DNA of 64,000 bases from JADJOM01 sp963817435. GTDB taxonomy: Bacteria; Gemmatimonadota; Gemmatimonadetes; Gemmatimonadales; GWC2-71-9. The notes under the pieces are model-generated. The model saw only the letters and a program-made list of their open reading frames with translations. It was not told the DNA's origin and searched no databases. Numbering within the stretch: the stretch's first letter is position 1; every line of letters starts with the position of its first letter. The stretch covers positions 434,001 through 498,000 of the forward strand of contig CAWFNY010000003.1 of assembly GCA_963817435.1 (NCBI GenBank), in the 5' to 3' direction. Both the position numbers and the translations under genes were made by a program. Below, one piece after another: positions 1 to 7,455 of the stretch.

Positions 1-68
1 TTTCTTGGCGGGCGGCTCGCCAGGCGGGGGCGGTGAGGTGCCCTTCCCCCTCATATCCGGTGCCCTTC

Positions 69-914
69 ATGCTCTCAGTCTCGCTGCGCCCGGGCCAGCT
101 CATCCTTGTTCTGCTATGTGCCGCGGCTCCAGTTGCCGCGCAGAGCAGCGGACCCAAGCCGGAGGAGCCGCCGGCGGATGCCATTCCGGTGCATGCGACT
201 TTCGCGATCGACTCCCGCGCGGTCGGTGAGTCCCGGACGATCAACGTCTACACTCCGCCTTCGTATGCGACCTCTCCCGGCACCGCCTTCCCGGTGCTGT
301 ACATGCCTGATGGCGGGCTCGAGGAAGACTTTCCCCATATCGTCAACACGATCGATTCGCTGATCGCGCTCCGGCTGATCCGGCCGGTGATCGTGGTGGG
401 TATCGAGAACACCCAGCGCCGCCGCGATCTCACCGGGCCGACCACCGTCGCGAGCGATAGCGCGATCGCCCCCCGGGTGGGAGGATCGGCGGCGTTCCGC
501 CAGTTCATCCAGTATGAGCTAATGCCGGAGGTGCAGCGCCGGTATCGCTGCAGCGAAGAGGCGTCGATCGTGGGCGAGTCGCTCGCGGGGCTCTTCATCG
601 TCGAGACCTTCCTGCTCGACCCGGGGCTCTTTCGACGCTACATCGCGCTGAGTCCGAGTGTCTGGTGGAACGGCGGAGCGCTGGTGCGTGCCGCGGAGCC
701 GCGCATCGCGGCGCTGGACAGGGATGCGCGGACGCTCTTCATGGCCTCCGCCGACGAAACAGAAATCGCGGCCGGGACGTCCGCACTCGCGGCGACACTC
801 AAGGCGGCGGCACCGGCAAGTCTCACCTGGTATTACGAGCCGCGGCCCGACCTGCACCACAATACGATCTTCCGGGCCGTCGTACCCACGGCCTTTGCGA
901 AGCTGCTGAAATAG
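69..914 (+). CDS. Secreted alpha/beta-hydrolase esterase (esterase D / IroE-like)
   Basis: Predicted exported serine esterase of the putative-esterase (esterase D) family, about 281 residues. The chosen ATG gives a signal peptide with hydrophobic core LILVLLCAAAP and an AQ cleavage site; an in-frame ATG at 33 would add 12 residues in front of it and is less likely. The nucleophile elbow is GESLAG, near residue 180 of the precursor. A conserved SPSVWW segment follows, and a late DLHHN segment could supply the catalytic His. The substrate cannot be told; family members cleave ester bonds in siderophores, feruloyl sugars or S-formylglutathione. It may be co-transcribed with the two genes downstream, the first of which starts 57 bases later. 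Confidence 0.85.
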   Translation: MLSVSLRPGQLILVLLCAAAPVAAQSSGPKPEEPPADAIPVHATFAIDSRAVGESRTINVYTPPSYATSPGTAFPVLYMPDGGLEEDFPHIVNTIDSLIALRLIRPVIVVGIENTQRRRDLTGPTTVASDSAIAPRVGGSAAFRQFIQYELMPEVQRRYRCSEEASIVGESLAGLFIVETFLLDPGLFRRYIALSPSVWWNGGALVRAAEPRIAALDRDARTLFMASADETEIAAGTSALAATLKAAAPASLTWYYEPRPDLHHNTIFRAVVPTAFAKLLK

Positions 915-971
915 AGGTCGCTGGTCAGGCTGGTGCCGCTGCCGTATCCTCGATGAGGTTCATTCGACGGA

Positions 972-1256
972 GTGAACGTGGATCAACACATAATCGTGCT
1001 CTTCATCCCGATCCTCGCGCTGAGCATCCCGGTGATCGCGCTGCTGTTCCGGGGACTCAACCGTCTCGCCCAAACGCGACTCGAGGAGGCCCGGGTGCGC
1101 GCCGGCTCCCTCAGCGGGGCCGACGAGGAGCTGGTCGCGCTGCGCGCCGAAGTGGACGATCTCCGCCGCGAGCTGGGCGAGGTGCAGGAACGGGTGGATT
1201 TCGCGGAGCGACTGCTTGCGCAGAAGCGCCCGGATCGCCTCGATGCACCCCAGTAG
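972..1256 (+). CDS. Small single-pass membrane protein with coiled coil
   Basis: Protein of 94 residues beginning with GTG. Residues 7-28 form one strongly hydrophobic helix (IIVLFIPILALSIPVIALLF). The rest is charged and heptad-like, rich in Glu, Arg and Leu (EELVALRAEVDDLRREL), so a coiled coil on one side of the membrane is likely. The layout recalls PspB-like or other small scaffold proteins, but I do not recognise a specific family. It lies between two secreted hydrolases and its end overlaps the start of the next gene by 14 bases, which suggests translational coupling. Confidence 0.7.
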   Translation: MNVDQHIIVLFIPILALSIPVIALLFRGLNRLAQTRLEEARVRAGSLSGADEELVALRAEVDDLRRELGEVQERVDFAERLLAQKRPDRLDAPQ

Positions 1257-2241
1257 ACTCCGACTCCACGCAGCTCTCCTCGCCGGCCTGCTCGGCGCCA
1301 CGGCGGTGCCGCAGCAACCCGTGGCCTGGACGGATCGTGCGCCACACCGGGAGCGGTTCATCCAGGTCGAACCGGATGTGAAGCTGGAAGTGCTCGACTT
1401 CGGCGGGTCGGGACCTCCGGTCGTCTTCCTCTCCGGTCTCGGTGACACCGCTCATTCGTTCGACGACTTTGCGCCGAAGTTCACCGATCGCTGGCACGTG
1501 TACGCCATCACTCGGCGAGGCTATGGTGTCTCGAGCCATCCGGCATCCGGGTATGCGATACCCCGCCTCGCGGCGGATGTCCGGACCGTCCTCGACAGCC
1601 TGCACATCGGTCGCGCAATTCTGATCGGGCATTCGATCGGCGGCGATGAACTCACCAGGATCGCCTCGACCTGGCCGGAGCGGGTGGCCAAACTGGTGTA
1701 TCTCGACGCGGCGCATGATCGGGTCGGGCTGCTCGACCGTCTCATCGGTACCGACTGGCCCGACGACCCGGTGATGACCCGCGCCGATTCGGCGTCGCCG
1801 GAAGCGGTTCAGGCGTATCTCGTGCAGATCTATGGGTTCCGGCTGAATGAAGCGGAGATCCATCAGTGGTACCAGTTCGATGCACGGGGACGGATGCTGC
1901 GCCAGACCACGCCCGACTCGGTTGGCACCAGGCTGGTGCTGCCGTACGTCGAGCATCCGGCGTATCGAAGGATCAGGGCGCCGGTGCTCGCCTTCTACAA
2001 CGTGCCGACCTCTCCGGCGGCGCTGTTCCCGCGGTATGACAGGGGTGATTCGGCCTACAGGGCCAGGGCGACCAGCGCATTCAGACGGAGTTCCCGCTGG
2101 GCCGACGAAGAGCGGGCGCGCCTCAGGCGGGAGATACCGGGTGCCCGTATCATCGAGTTGCGAGACTCGAATCACTACGTCTTCGTGGTCAGCGAGGCCG
2201 AGGTACTTCGGGAGACCCGGGCGTTCCTGCTGGGCCGGTAG
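1243..2241 (+). CDS. Exported alpha/beta-hydrolase
   Basis: About 332 residues. The ATG at 1243 places a signal peptide (LHAALLAGLLGATAV) at the N-terminus; the frame is open further upstream. The alpha/beta-hydrolase fold is visible: oxyanion region VVFLSGLGD near residue 60, nucleophile elbow GHSIGG near residue 130, and a terminal DSNHYVFV carrying the probable catalytic His. It lacks clues to its substrate; family members include esterases, epoxide hydrolases and haloperoxidase-like enzymes. Its start overlaps the preceding small membrane protein gene. A bidirectional terminator hairpin follows the stop. Confidence 0.85.
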   Translation: MHPSRLRLHAALLAGLLGATAVPQQPVAWTDRAPHRERFIQVEPDVKLEVLDFGGSGPPVVFLSGLGDTAHSFDDFAPKFTDRWHVYAITRRGYGVSSHPASGYAIPRLAADVRTVLDSLHIGRAILIGHSIGGDELTRIASTWPERVAKLVYLDAAHDRVGLLDRLIGTDWPDDPVMTRADSASPEAVQAYLVQIYGFRLNEAEIHQWYQFDARGRMLRQTTPDSVGTRLVLPYVEHPAYRRIRAPVLAFYNVPTSPAALFPRYDRGDSAYRARATSAFRRSSRWADEERARLRREIPGARIIELRDSNHYVFVVSEAEVLRETRAFLLGR

Positions 2242-2278
2242 ACGGCGCGAACGGTGCCGGCTGGTCGCGGCTGAAGAA

Positions 2279-2302
2279 AGAGGCGGCCGAGAGGCCGCCT
2301 CT
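2279..2302. terminator. Bidirectional hairpin terminator
   Basis: A perfect 10-bp inverted repeat (arm AGAGGCGGCC, loop GAGA) lies between the convergent hydrolase and OmpA-lipoprotein genes. It is flanked by GATTTCCT on the right and by AAGAAAG on the left, which is a T-rich run on the minus strand, so it can stop transcription from both sides. Confidence 0.75.
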
Positions 2303-2348
2303 GATTTCCTCAGGCAACGCCGGCGCTGGCAGGCGCCGGTGAGGCTGT

Positions 2349-2999
2349 CTAGTTCATTGCCAGCGGTGTGTCACCGCTCAGGATCGCAAATTCGGCTCGG
2401 CGGTTCAGCGCCCACGCGGCCTCGCCGGTACCCGCATCCACCGGCGACTTCTCACCCGAGGAGACGACTTCAAGACGGGCGACGTCCACTCCCTTGCCGA
2501 CGAGGTACTTCTTGACCGCCTCAGCCCGGCGCTCGCCGAGAACCTGATTGTAGCGGTCCGACCCGCGTTCATCGCAGGCACCGGTGATCTTGAGTCGCAC
2601 ATCCGGGTTGGCGGCGAGGATCGCCAGCTTGCGATCGAGTGCCTCGATGCCATCCGCCCGGAGCGTGGCCTTCCCGACATCGAAGTGGACGATCACGGCG
2701 AGCTCCTCACGGAGCGTGGCGTTCTGCTCGGCCGCCTGACGGGCGATGGTCTCCGCCGCGAGGCGTGCCTGCTCGATGGAGTCGGCGCGGGCGCGCTCCA
2801 CCAGCGCCAGCTGGCGGGCCTGCTCGACCGAGTCGGCGGTCGCCCGGGCCACCGCATCGAGTGAATCCTGCACGTGGCGCTGCAGTGCGATCTCCGCAGC
2901 GGTCGGTCCCGGATCCGGGGTGACCGGTGGCGGTGCGCTGTGACACGCGGCCGCGAGGGCGAAGCTGGAGAGGGCGATCAGAATGGCGCTGGTACGCAT
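2349..2999 (-). CDS. pal: Pal-like OmpA-family outer-membrane lipoprotein
   Basis: Peptidoglycan-associated lipoprotein of 216 residues. The ATG at 2999 is preceded by a CGGAG ribosome site and starts a lipoprotein signal with lipobox LAAAC. A long charged helical region (about residues 40-100, rich in Ala, Arg and Glu) leads to a C-terminal OmpA/Pal domain. Typical Pal residues are present: VIVHFDVGKATL, then DPVRL-like LKITGACDERGSDRYN and the motif LGERRAEAVKKYL with NRRAEFAI near the end. It should tie the outer membrane to peptidoglycan as part of a Tol-Pal-like system, though no tol genes are nearby. The extended helical linker is longer than in enterobacterial Pal. Confidence 0.88.
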   Translation of the reverse strand: MRTSAILIALSSFALAAACHSAPPPVTPDPGPTAAEIALQRHVQDSLDAVARATADSVEQARQLALVERARADSIEQARLAAETIARQAAEQNATLREELAVIVHFDVGKATLRADGIEALDRKLAILAANPDVRLKITGACDERGSDRYNQVLGERRAEAVKKYLVGKGVDVARLEVVSSGEKSPVDAGTGEAAWALNRRAEFAILSGDTPLAMN

Positions 3000-3103
3000 G
3001 GTGACTCCGATACTGCTATAGGGTGTTCTGCGCTGCTCAATCCATCCACTGCAATGCTGGTGGCTGCACGACCACGATCCGCCCGGCCGCCGCGACCGGT
3101 CGG

Positions 3104-3592
3104 TCATGCCCGGGGCCGGGCTCCGACCATGATGAGGGCCAGCCCCGCGGCCACTCCTCCACCGGCGAGCCACGGAGAGATCCCAGTGCGGTCATCCGCC
3201 GTCGGGTCATCGTCGGCCAGGGTGAAGCCAGCCTCGGTCCTCACCACGGCGTTATGACGCAGGAGCGCCACGGCCCCGAGGCCCAGGATCACGATGCCGA
3301 CGATGACAAGCTGCCGCATGAAGCCTCCATTGCTGCGCCGACTCACCGACTCCGCCCAGGACTCGCGGAGATGTCCAACCGACCAGCCCTGGACTTTCCC
3401 GTCGATGATCCGCCGGCCCAGTCCGGCGCATCGGGCCTGCGCCTCTTGTTCGGTGTGGTAGCGCTCGTTCGTGCTGAAAGACTCCCGCCGCCCGTGACGG
3501 CCGATCTCGAGATCCACCGTCCAGCGTGTCGATGGCTGGAGCTGGTACGAGCGGGCGAGGATCTGGTAACCCTTGTACCTGGTTGTGGTCAT
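3104..3592 (-). CDS. Small soluble domain joined to a two-helix membrane module
   Basis: Open frame of 162 residues in two parts. Residues 1-85 form a soluble domain (TTTRYKGYQI, then WTVDLEIGRHGRRESF and GKVQGWS) resembling small CV_2116-type stress proteins of unknown function. Residues 92-162 hold two transmembrane helices, LVIVGIVILGLGAVALLR and ISPWLAGGGVAAGLALIMVG, separated by an acidic loop. This membrane part matches the N-terminal module of the DJ-1 protein at 6164-7144. An in-frame ATG at 3319 has its own strong GGAGG site eight bases upstream, so the membrane part may also be made alone as a 71-residue protein. The function is unknown; the neighbours suggest a stress or envelope role. 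Confidence 0.65.
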   Translation of the reverse strand: MTTTRYKGYQILARSYQLQPSTRWTVDLEIGRHGRRESFSTNERYHTEQEAQARCAGLGRRIIDGKVQGWSVGHLRESWAESVSRRSNGGFMRQLVIVGIVILGLGAVALLRHNAVVRTEAGFTLADDDPTADDRTGISPWLAGGGVAAGLALIMVGARPRA

Positions 3593-3716
3593 GGCGGTGC
3601 ACTCCCGCGGTGCGGCGACTCGTATGTTCGTGCGCAGCCGCGCTGGCGCAGGGACGGGTGGGAGCCGATGCCACGGATCGCGTCAGTGTCGCCTGGTGCG
3701 AGTGATGACTGACCTG

Positions 3717-3953
3717 TCAGCGGCCATAGATCGGTCCGCGGAAGTCCCAGGGATCGGTCTCGTCAGGAATGGGCGGTGGCGCGCCCGGGTCACCAGCCGA
3801 GGCTGGCGGACTCACTGGCGTCGGAAGCAGCGAACCGTCGGCGGGGTTGTGCCGCGGGGTGGGCCAGGACGGGGCGCCTGGGGCCGTCGGCCATGGCGGC
3901 GGCGGTATCCAGGCTGGCGAGGATGCGCTGTGAGTCTTCCCGAAGGTGGCCAT
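3717..3953 (-). other. Overlapping proline-rich frame, possible true tail of the 3790-4218 gene
   Basis: A 78-codon frame overlapping the 3' part of the gene above. It is Pro-rich (PPPPWPTAPGAPSWPTP) and ends DPWDFRGPIYGR, which resembles the DPVDWRGPI core motif of the paralogue at 7456-7815. Its frame offset is what one extra base in the upstream gene would produce, the same type of error inferred in eight other genes here. However, third-position GC is slightly higher in the annotated frame. It could be the real C-terminus, a separate overlapping gene, or chance. Confidence 0.3.
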
Positions 3954-4218
3954 TGCGGGTCTCCGATTCCCCGAGACGGTAGCCCGGCGCCATGACGGTG
4001 AGACGATCCGGCACGCCAGGGACGGGCGAGAAGGCGGGCACCGTGTCCGTGAACCAGAGCACCGCTTTCTCGACCAGCGGCTGATCCTCCGTCGGGATCA
4101 CCGCCTGGATCGGCGCCTTCCAGTCGCGCGGATCCCGGACCCGGTCAAACGCCCCTGCGAGCTGGTCGAGGGCGTATCCGGTCAGGCGCTGCGGGTCGTA
4201 CGCAACCGTTGCCGACAT
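3790..4218 (-). CDS. Uncharacterised small protein, paralogue of 7456-7815
   Basis: Frame of 142 residues with a GAGG site before the ATG. The core (about residues 10-82) is clearly homologous to the protein at 7456-7815. Shared points are RLTGY/F, an Ala-Phe-x-x-VRDPxDW pair, API/GPI, AVxWFTxTxPxF, and a closing GYRLG. I know of no function for this family. It is probably a small alpha/beta domain involved in general stress physiology, judged only from context. The C-terminal 45 residues (ending ESASLGW) look atypical, and another frame over the same stretch ends with a second copy of the DPxDWRGPI motif, so a frameshift near 3860-3900 is possible. Confidence 0.6.
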   Translation of the reverse strand: MSATVAYDPQRLTGYALDQLAGAFDRVRDPRDWKAPIQAVIPTEDQPLVEKAVLWFTDTVPAFSPVPGVPDRLTVMAPGYRLGESETRNGHLREDSQRILASLDTAAAMADGPRRPVLAHPAAQPRRRFAASDASESASLGW

Positions 4219-4375
4219 GTCTGCCTCACACGAGCGTGTTGATGTCCTCTCTGCCGCGGATGGAGCCGCACCGCGTGCCGGTGAGAATCCGGCGATGCAT
4301 GAGGGAGTAATGTCCGTGAATTACGGGGCGGGAACAATCGATCCAACGGCGGTAAGACGAGCTAACCCGGCGGGT

Positions 4376-5041
4376 CTACACCGAAGAGTGGGCATGGAGC
4401 GGAGTGGACAGCGCGGCGATCTCGAGACGGCTGTTGACCGCCAGCTTCATGAGGACCCGGTGGACATGGGTCTTCACCGTGTGCAACGTGATCAGCAGAC
4501 GCGCCGCGATCGCCCTGTTGGTCAATCCCTCGGCGATCAGTTCGGCGACCTCGAACTCCCGCGCGGTGAGACGGGACGCACCGGTTACCCGCTCCGGGCG
4601 GCCCAGGACGCCATGCTTCTTGATCTGCCGGAAGAGCGAGTGGGTCAGCTCGGCCGGAAGCACCGGCAGTCCCCGGGTGACGGAGTGCAGGGTGTCGAGG
4701 AAGGTGCCGAAAGAGGCGCCGGCCATGATGAATCCGCGGACACCAGCCCGGAGGAACCGGGCAATATCCTCCTGTGGCGCCTCCAGGCCCATCACGATCA
4801 CCCGGGACTCCGGCGTGCTGCCATAGATGGCACCGGCGAGTGTCTGAATCTCATCGCCAACCTGCCGCAGGTTCAGCAGGACGATGTTCGGCCGGGACCG
4901 GCGTACCTGTTCGAGCGCGGCCTCGACATTTGCCAGCGCGGCAAGCACCACGAACCCCGGCTGGCCACGGAGCCGGGACACGATACTGCTCTCCGGGCCC
5001 GTCCCGTCGTCCACAAGGACAATTGAAATGCGCGTGCTCAT
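4376..5041 (-). CDS. NarL/FixJ-type regulator with degenerate receiver
   Basis: A 221-residue protein with an N-terminal receiver-like domain and a C-terminal LuxR-type helix-turn-helix (LTAREFEVAELIAEGL, then HTVKTHVHRVLMKL). The acidic pair (VDD) is kept, but the phospho-acceptor position reads VLLNLR (Asn instead of Asp) and the conserved Lys position reads GFIMAGAS (Ala instead of Lys). It therefore looks like a pseudo-receiver that cannot be phosphorylated in the standard way. The DNA-binding domain is intact. It sits 157 bases downstream of a paralogue with a complete receiver and was probably derived from it by duplication. The ATG at 5041 is preferred over an adjacent TTG. Confidence 0.85.
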   Translation of the reverse strand: MSTRISIVLVDDGTGPESSIVSRLRGQPGFVVLAALANVEAALEQVRRSRPNIVLLNLRQVGDEIQTLAGAIYGSTPESRVIVMGLEAPQEDIARFLRAGVRGFIMAGASFGTFLDTLHSVTRGLPVLPAELTHSLFRQIKKHGVLGRPERVTGASRLTAREFEVAELIAEGLTNRAIAARLLITLHTVKTHVHRVLMKLAVNSRLEIAALSTPLHAHSSV

Positions 5042-5198
5042 CAAACGCCGGCTCTCCCTGGTTGATCGCGGAGGGGTGCATTCGGCCGACGATCTTCGTC
5101 GAAACCGAATCTGAAACGGCCGAAGGGCGGTGACAATCGATCAAGCGGACCAGCGGAGGCTCGCTCGAACGATGGGGGGCTGGCGGCCGGTCCGGCGG

Positions 5199-5931
5199 TC
5201 AGGCGGGCCGGTTCGTCCCGCCGGAATGCGAGAAGGCGGCGACCTCGAGGCGGGTGTGGAGTGCCAGTTTCTCCAGAATGTTGTGCACGTGACTCTTCAC
5301 CGTGTGCACCGCGATGTGCAGCCGGATGGCGATATCCTTGTTGCTCAGCCCTTCGCCGAGGAGATCGATGATCTCGACGCTCCCGGGCGGTGAGCCGGAC
5401 CGATTCCATGACGCTGGCCTTGGCTCCACCCGGGATATTTCTGGCGATCTGGGAGAACAGCGAGGTGGTCAGCGCACGCGGCAGCACCTCGGCTCCACCG
5501 GCCACGGCGCGGATCGTGGCGAAGAATTCCTCGAACGAGGCATCCTTCATGATGAAGCCCGACGCCCCGGCCCGCACGAAGTTCGCGACATCCTCCTGGA
5601 TGGGCAGCAGTCCCATGACGATCACCCGCGCGGCGGGCACCTCGCCATGGACGGTGGCGGTGAGGCTGAGACTGTCGTGATCCTCCAGCCCGAAGTCGAG
5701 CAGTACGACATTCGGCTTCGCTTCGCGCACTTTCTGGAGCGCTTCGTCGGCATCGGCGGATGCCGCCAGCACCCTGAAGCCGGGCTGAGCGTGAATCATC
5801 GACGCGATGCCCTCGCGCAGCAGCCGGTTGTCCTCGATGAGCACGAGCGAGATGGGAGGCGCCGCCGGGGCGGTACTGATGGGAGCTTCAGCAGGCGGGG
5901 CCTTCGGCTTGCGTGCCGGTTTCTTCTTCAT
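5199..5931 (-). CDS. NarL/FixJ-type response regulator, frameshifted in the HTH domain
   Basis: Inferred product of about 243 residues: a basic, Ala/Pro-rich start (MKKKPARKPKAPP), a receiver with all key residues (IEDN acidic pair, VLLDFG phospho-Asp, FIMKDAS Lys), then a LuxR-type HTH. The frame breaks at about 5379: reading is in frame up to LTARE and resumes in the next frame as VEIIDLLGEGLSNKDIA to the stop at 5199. Removing one base restores an alignment to the paralogue downstream with no gaps. As the sequence stands, translation runs on in the wrong frame and the protein loses its DNA-binding domain. Sequencing error or true mutation cannot be separated here. A promoter lies at 6111-6140. 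Confidence 0.8.
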
Positions 5932-6110
5932 GGCGTGCCCCCCCCCGCCCGCAGAGACCGACGCGCAGACCCGCACGACCGGGAACCGGCGTGCCTGCAG
6001 CGGGGCGGGGCCATCGGCAGGGGTGAAGCCGGCAGGCATGCAAGCATGAGGGCACCTTTCTCCTGGAGTGCCGACTCATTGACACGGCGGCGGATCGTAG
6101 ACGTGGCCCA

Positions 6111-6140
6111 AATATAGTCCGTGGAGCTGCCTGACGCCAA
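6111..6140 (-). promoter_or_regulatory. Probable sigma-70-type promoter for the response-regulator pair
   Basis: On the minus strand, TTGGCG and TATATT are separated by 18 bases, in an AT-richer patch just upstream of the regulator genes. The start site would lie near 6104, giving an untranslated leader of about 170 bases before the ATG at 5931. The call rests on hexamer match and position only. Confidence 0.45.
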
Positions 6141-6163
6141 GCGAAGGATCAATCGCCTCGAGC

Positions 6164-7144
6164 TCATCTGAGCGGAGACGTGGCGTATGTCGCCATCCGG
6201 GAGCTGACGAGTGCGAGCAGCTCCCCCGCCGCTTGCGCCGAGGAGGAAGGGTTCTGGCCGGTGACCAGTCGGCCGTCCACCTGGACATTCGGCACCCAGT
6301 TGGCCGCCTTGTGGTAGAGGGCGCCCCGCGCCGTGAGCCGGTCCTCGAGGAGAAACGGCACGACCGTCGTCAGACTGGCCGCTGTCTCCTCCGCGTTTGA
6401 AAATCCGGTGACGCGCTTGTGCCGAAGCAGGAAGTCGCCGTCCGGGCCGCGCACGTTGAGGAGTGCGGCGGGGCCATGGCAGACCGCGCCGACGGGCTTG
6501 CCGGCTCGCACAAAGGCCTCGAGCAGCGCGATGGACTCCGCGTTATCCGGCAGGTCCCACATCGGGCCGTGGCCACCTGGATAGAACACCGCGTCGAAGT
6601 CGCCCGCGCGCATCTCGTTCAGCCTCAGCGTGTGTGCGAGCTGCGTCGAGGCGGCCGCGTCGGCCCGGAACCGACGGGTGGAGCCGGTCTGGTGCTCGGG
6701 GAGATCGCTGGCGGGATCGACCGGCGGATGGCCCCCCTTCGGCGAGGCGAGGGTGACCGCCACGCCACCGTCCTTGAGCATGTAGTAGGGCGCGGCGAAT
6801 TCCTCCAGCCAGAAGCCGGTGCGCTTGCCCGTGTCGCCCAGCAGGTGATGGGATGTCAGTACCATCAGCACCCGCACGGGCCTCTCGCTCGACGCATCGG
6901 CCGCCCACGCGCCGGTCATGATCAGCAGCCCTCCGGCCAGGAGACCGACCCCGCCCACCCAGGGCGGGATGAGCTGCTGCTGACCGCTTGCGGAGATGAG
7001 ATCGCCCATCATGAACAGATGCTGCGGCGACACGAAACTTCCACCGCGAAGCAGGACGATGCCGCCGAGGCCGGCGAGGACGATACCCGCGAAGCCCAAG
7101 GGTCGTATGAATGTCTGGCCCGGAAGCAGACGTTCTTGCCTCAT
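6164..7144 (-). CDS. Membrane-anchored DJ-1/PfpI-family protein (Hsp31-like)
   Basis: A 326-residue protein. Residues 13-80 hold two transmembrane helices (LGFAGIVLAGLGGIVLLR and IPPWVGGVGLLAGGLLIMTG), a module also found in the protein at 3104-3592. Residues 88-320 form a DJ-1/PfpI class I glutamine-amidotransferase-like domain of the Hsp31 type: FWLEEFAAPY with the conserved Glu, FYPGGHGPMWDL, and the nucleophile elbow AVCHGPAAL with the reactive Cys. Relatives act as glyoxalase III, deglycase or chaperone under carbonyl and oxidative stress. Tethering such a domain to the membrane is unusual. Its ATG overlaps the stop of the GlsB-like gene (ATGA), so the two are translationally coupled. 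Confidence 0.85.
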   Translation of the reverse strand: MRQERLLPGQTFIRPLGFAGIVLAGLGGIVLLRGGSFVSPQHLFMMGDLISASGQQQLIPPWVGGVGLLAGGLLIMTGAWAADASSERPVRVLMVLTSHHLLGDTGKRTGFWLEEFAAPYYMLKDGGVAVTLASPKGGHPPVDPASDLPEHQTGSTRRFRADAAASTQLAHTLRLNEMRAGDFDAVFYPGGHGPMWDLPDNAESIALLEAFVRAGKPVGAVCHGPAALLNVRGPDGDFLLRHKRVTGFSNAEETAASLTTVVPFLLEDRLTARGALYHKAANWVPNVQVDGRLVTGQNPSSSAQAAGELLALVSSRMATYATSPLR

Positions 7145-7395
7145 CCCGGTCGCCGGCGCAGGACGCGCAGCACGATGAGGAGAAGCGCGGCGCCGATGAA
7201 CGCGACGAATATCGTGCCCGCCAGTCCGCTGAAGGGGGCGGACAGGGCGAGCCGGGTGAAGAGCCAGCCCCCTACCACCGCGCCGACCATGCCGACAACG
7301 ATGTCGCCCAGCAGGCCGTAGCCGATGCCGCCGACGGCGTAGCTGGCGAGCAGGCCGGCGACCAGGCCAACGACGAGCCAGGTGAGCAGATCCAT
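7141..7395 (-). CDS. GlsB/YeaQ/YmgE-family stress-response membrane protein
   Basis: An 84-residue protein with three hydrophobic helices and the glycine-rich pattern of the transglycosylase-associated/GlsB family (LVVGLVAGLLASYAVGG, then GDIVVGMVGAVVGGWLF). Members are small inner-membrane proteins induced by general stress; their molecular role is not settled. The ATG at 7395 is chosen because GGAGG lies five bases upstream; a GTG one codon earlier is possible. It is the middle gene of a minus-strand operon: uncharacterised protein 7456-7815, this gene, then the coupled DJ-1 protein. Confidence 0.85.
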   Translation of the reverse strand: MDLLTWLVVGLVAGLLASYAVGGIGYGLLGDIVVGMVGAVVGGWLFTRLALSAPFSGLAGTIFVAFIGAALLLIVLRVLRRRPG

Positions 7396-7455
7396 CACGT
7401 CCTCCAGAGGGACAGGTTCATCAGGGGGCTTCGCCGCGGGCGGGCGCCGAGGCAG

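Noticed and set aside
1111..2175. A 354-codon minus-strand open frame opposite the second hydrolase
   Set aside because: Low-complexity Arg/Pro/Gly-rich sequence without motifs, antisense to a clear alpha/beta-hydrolase.
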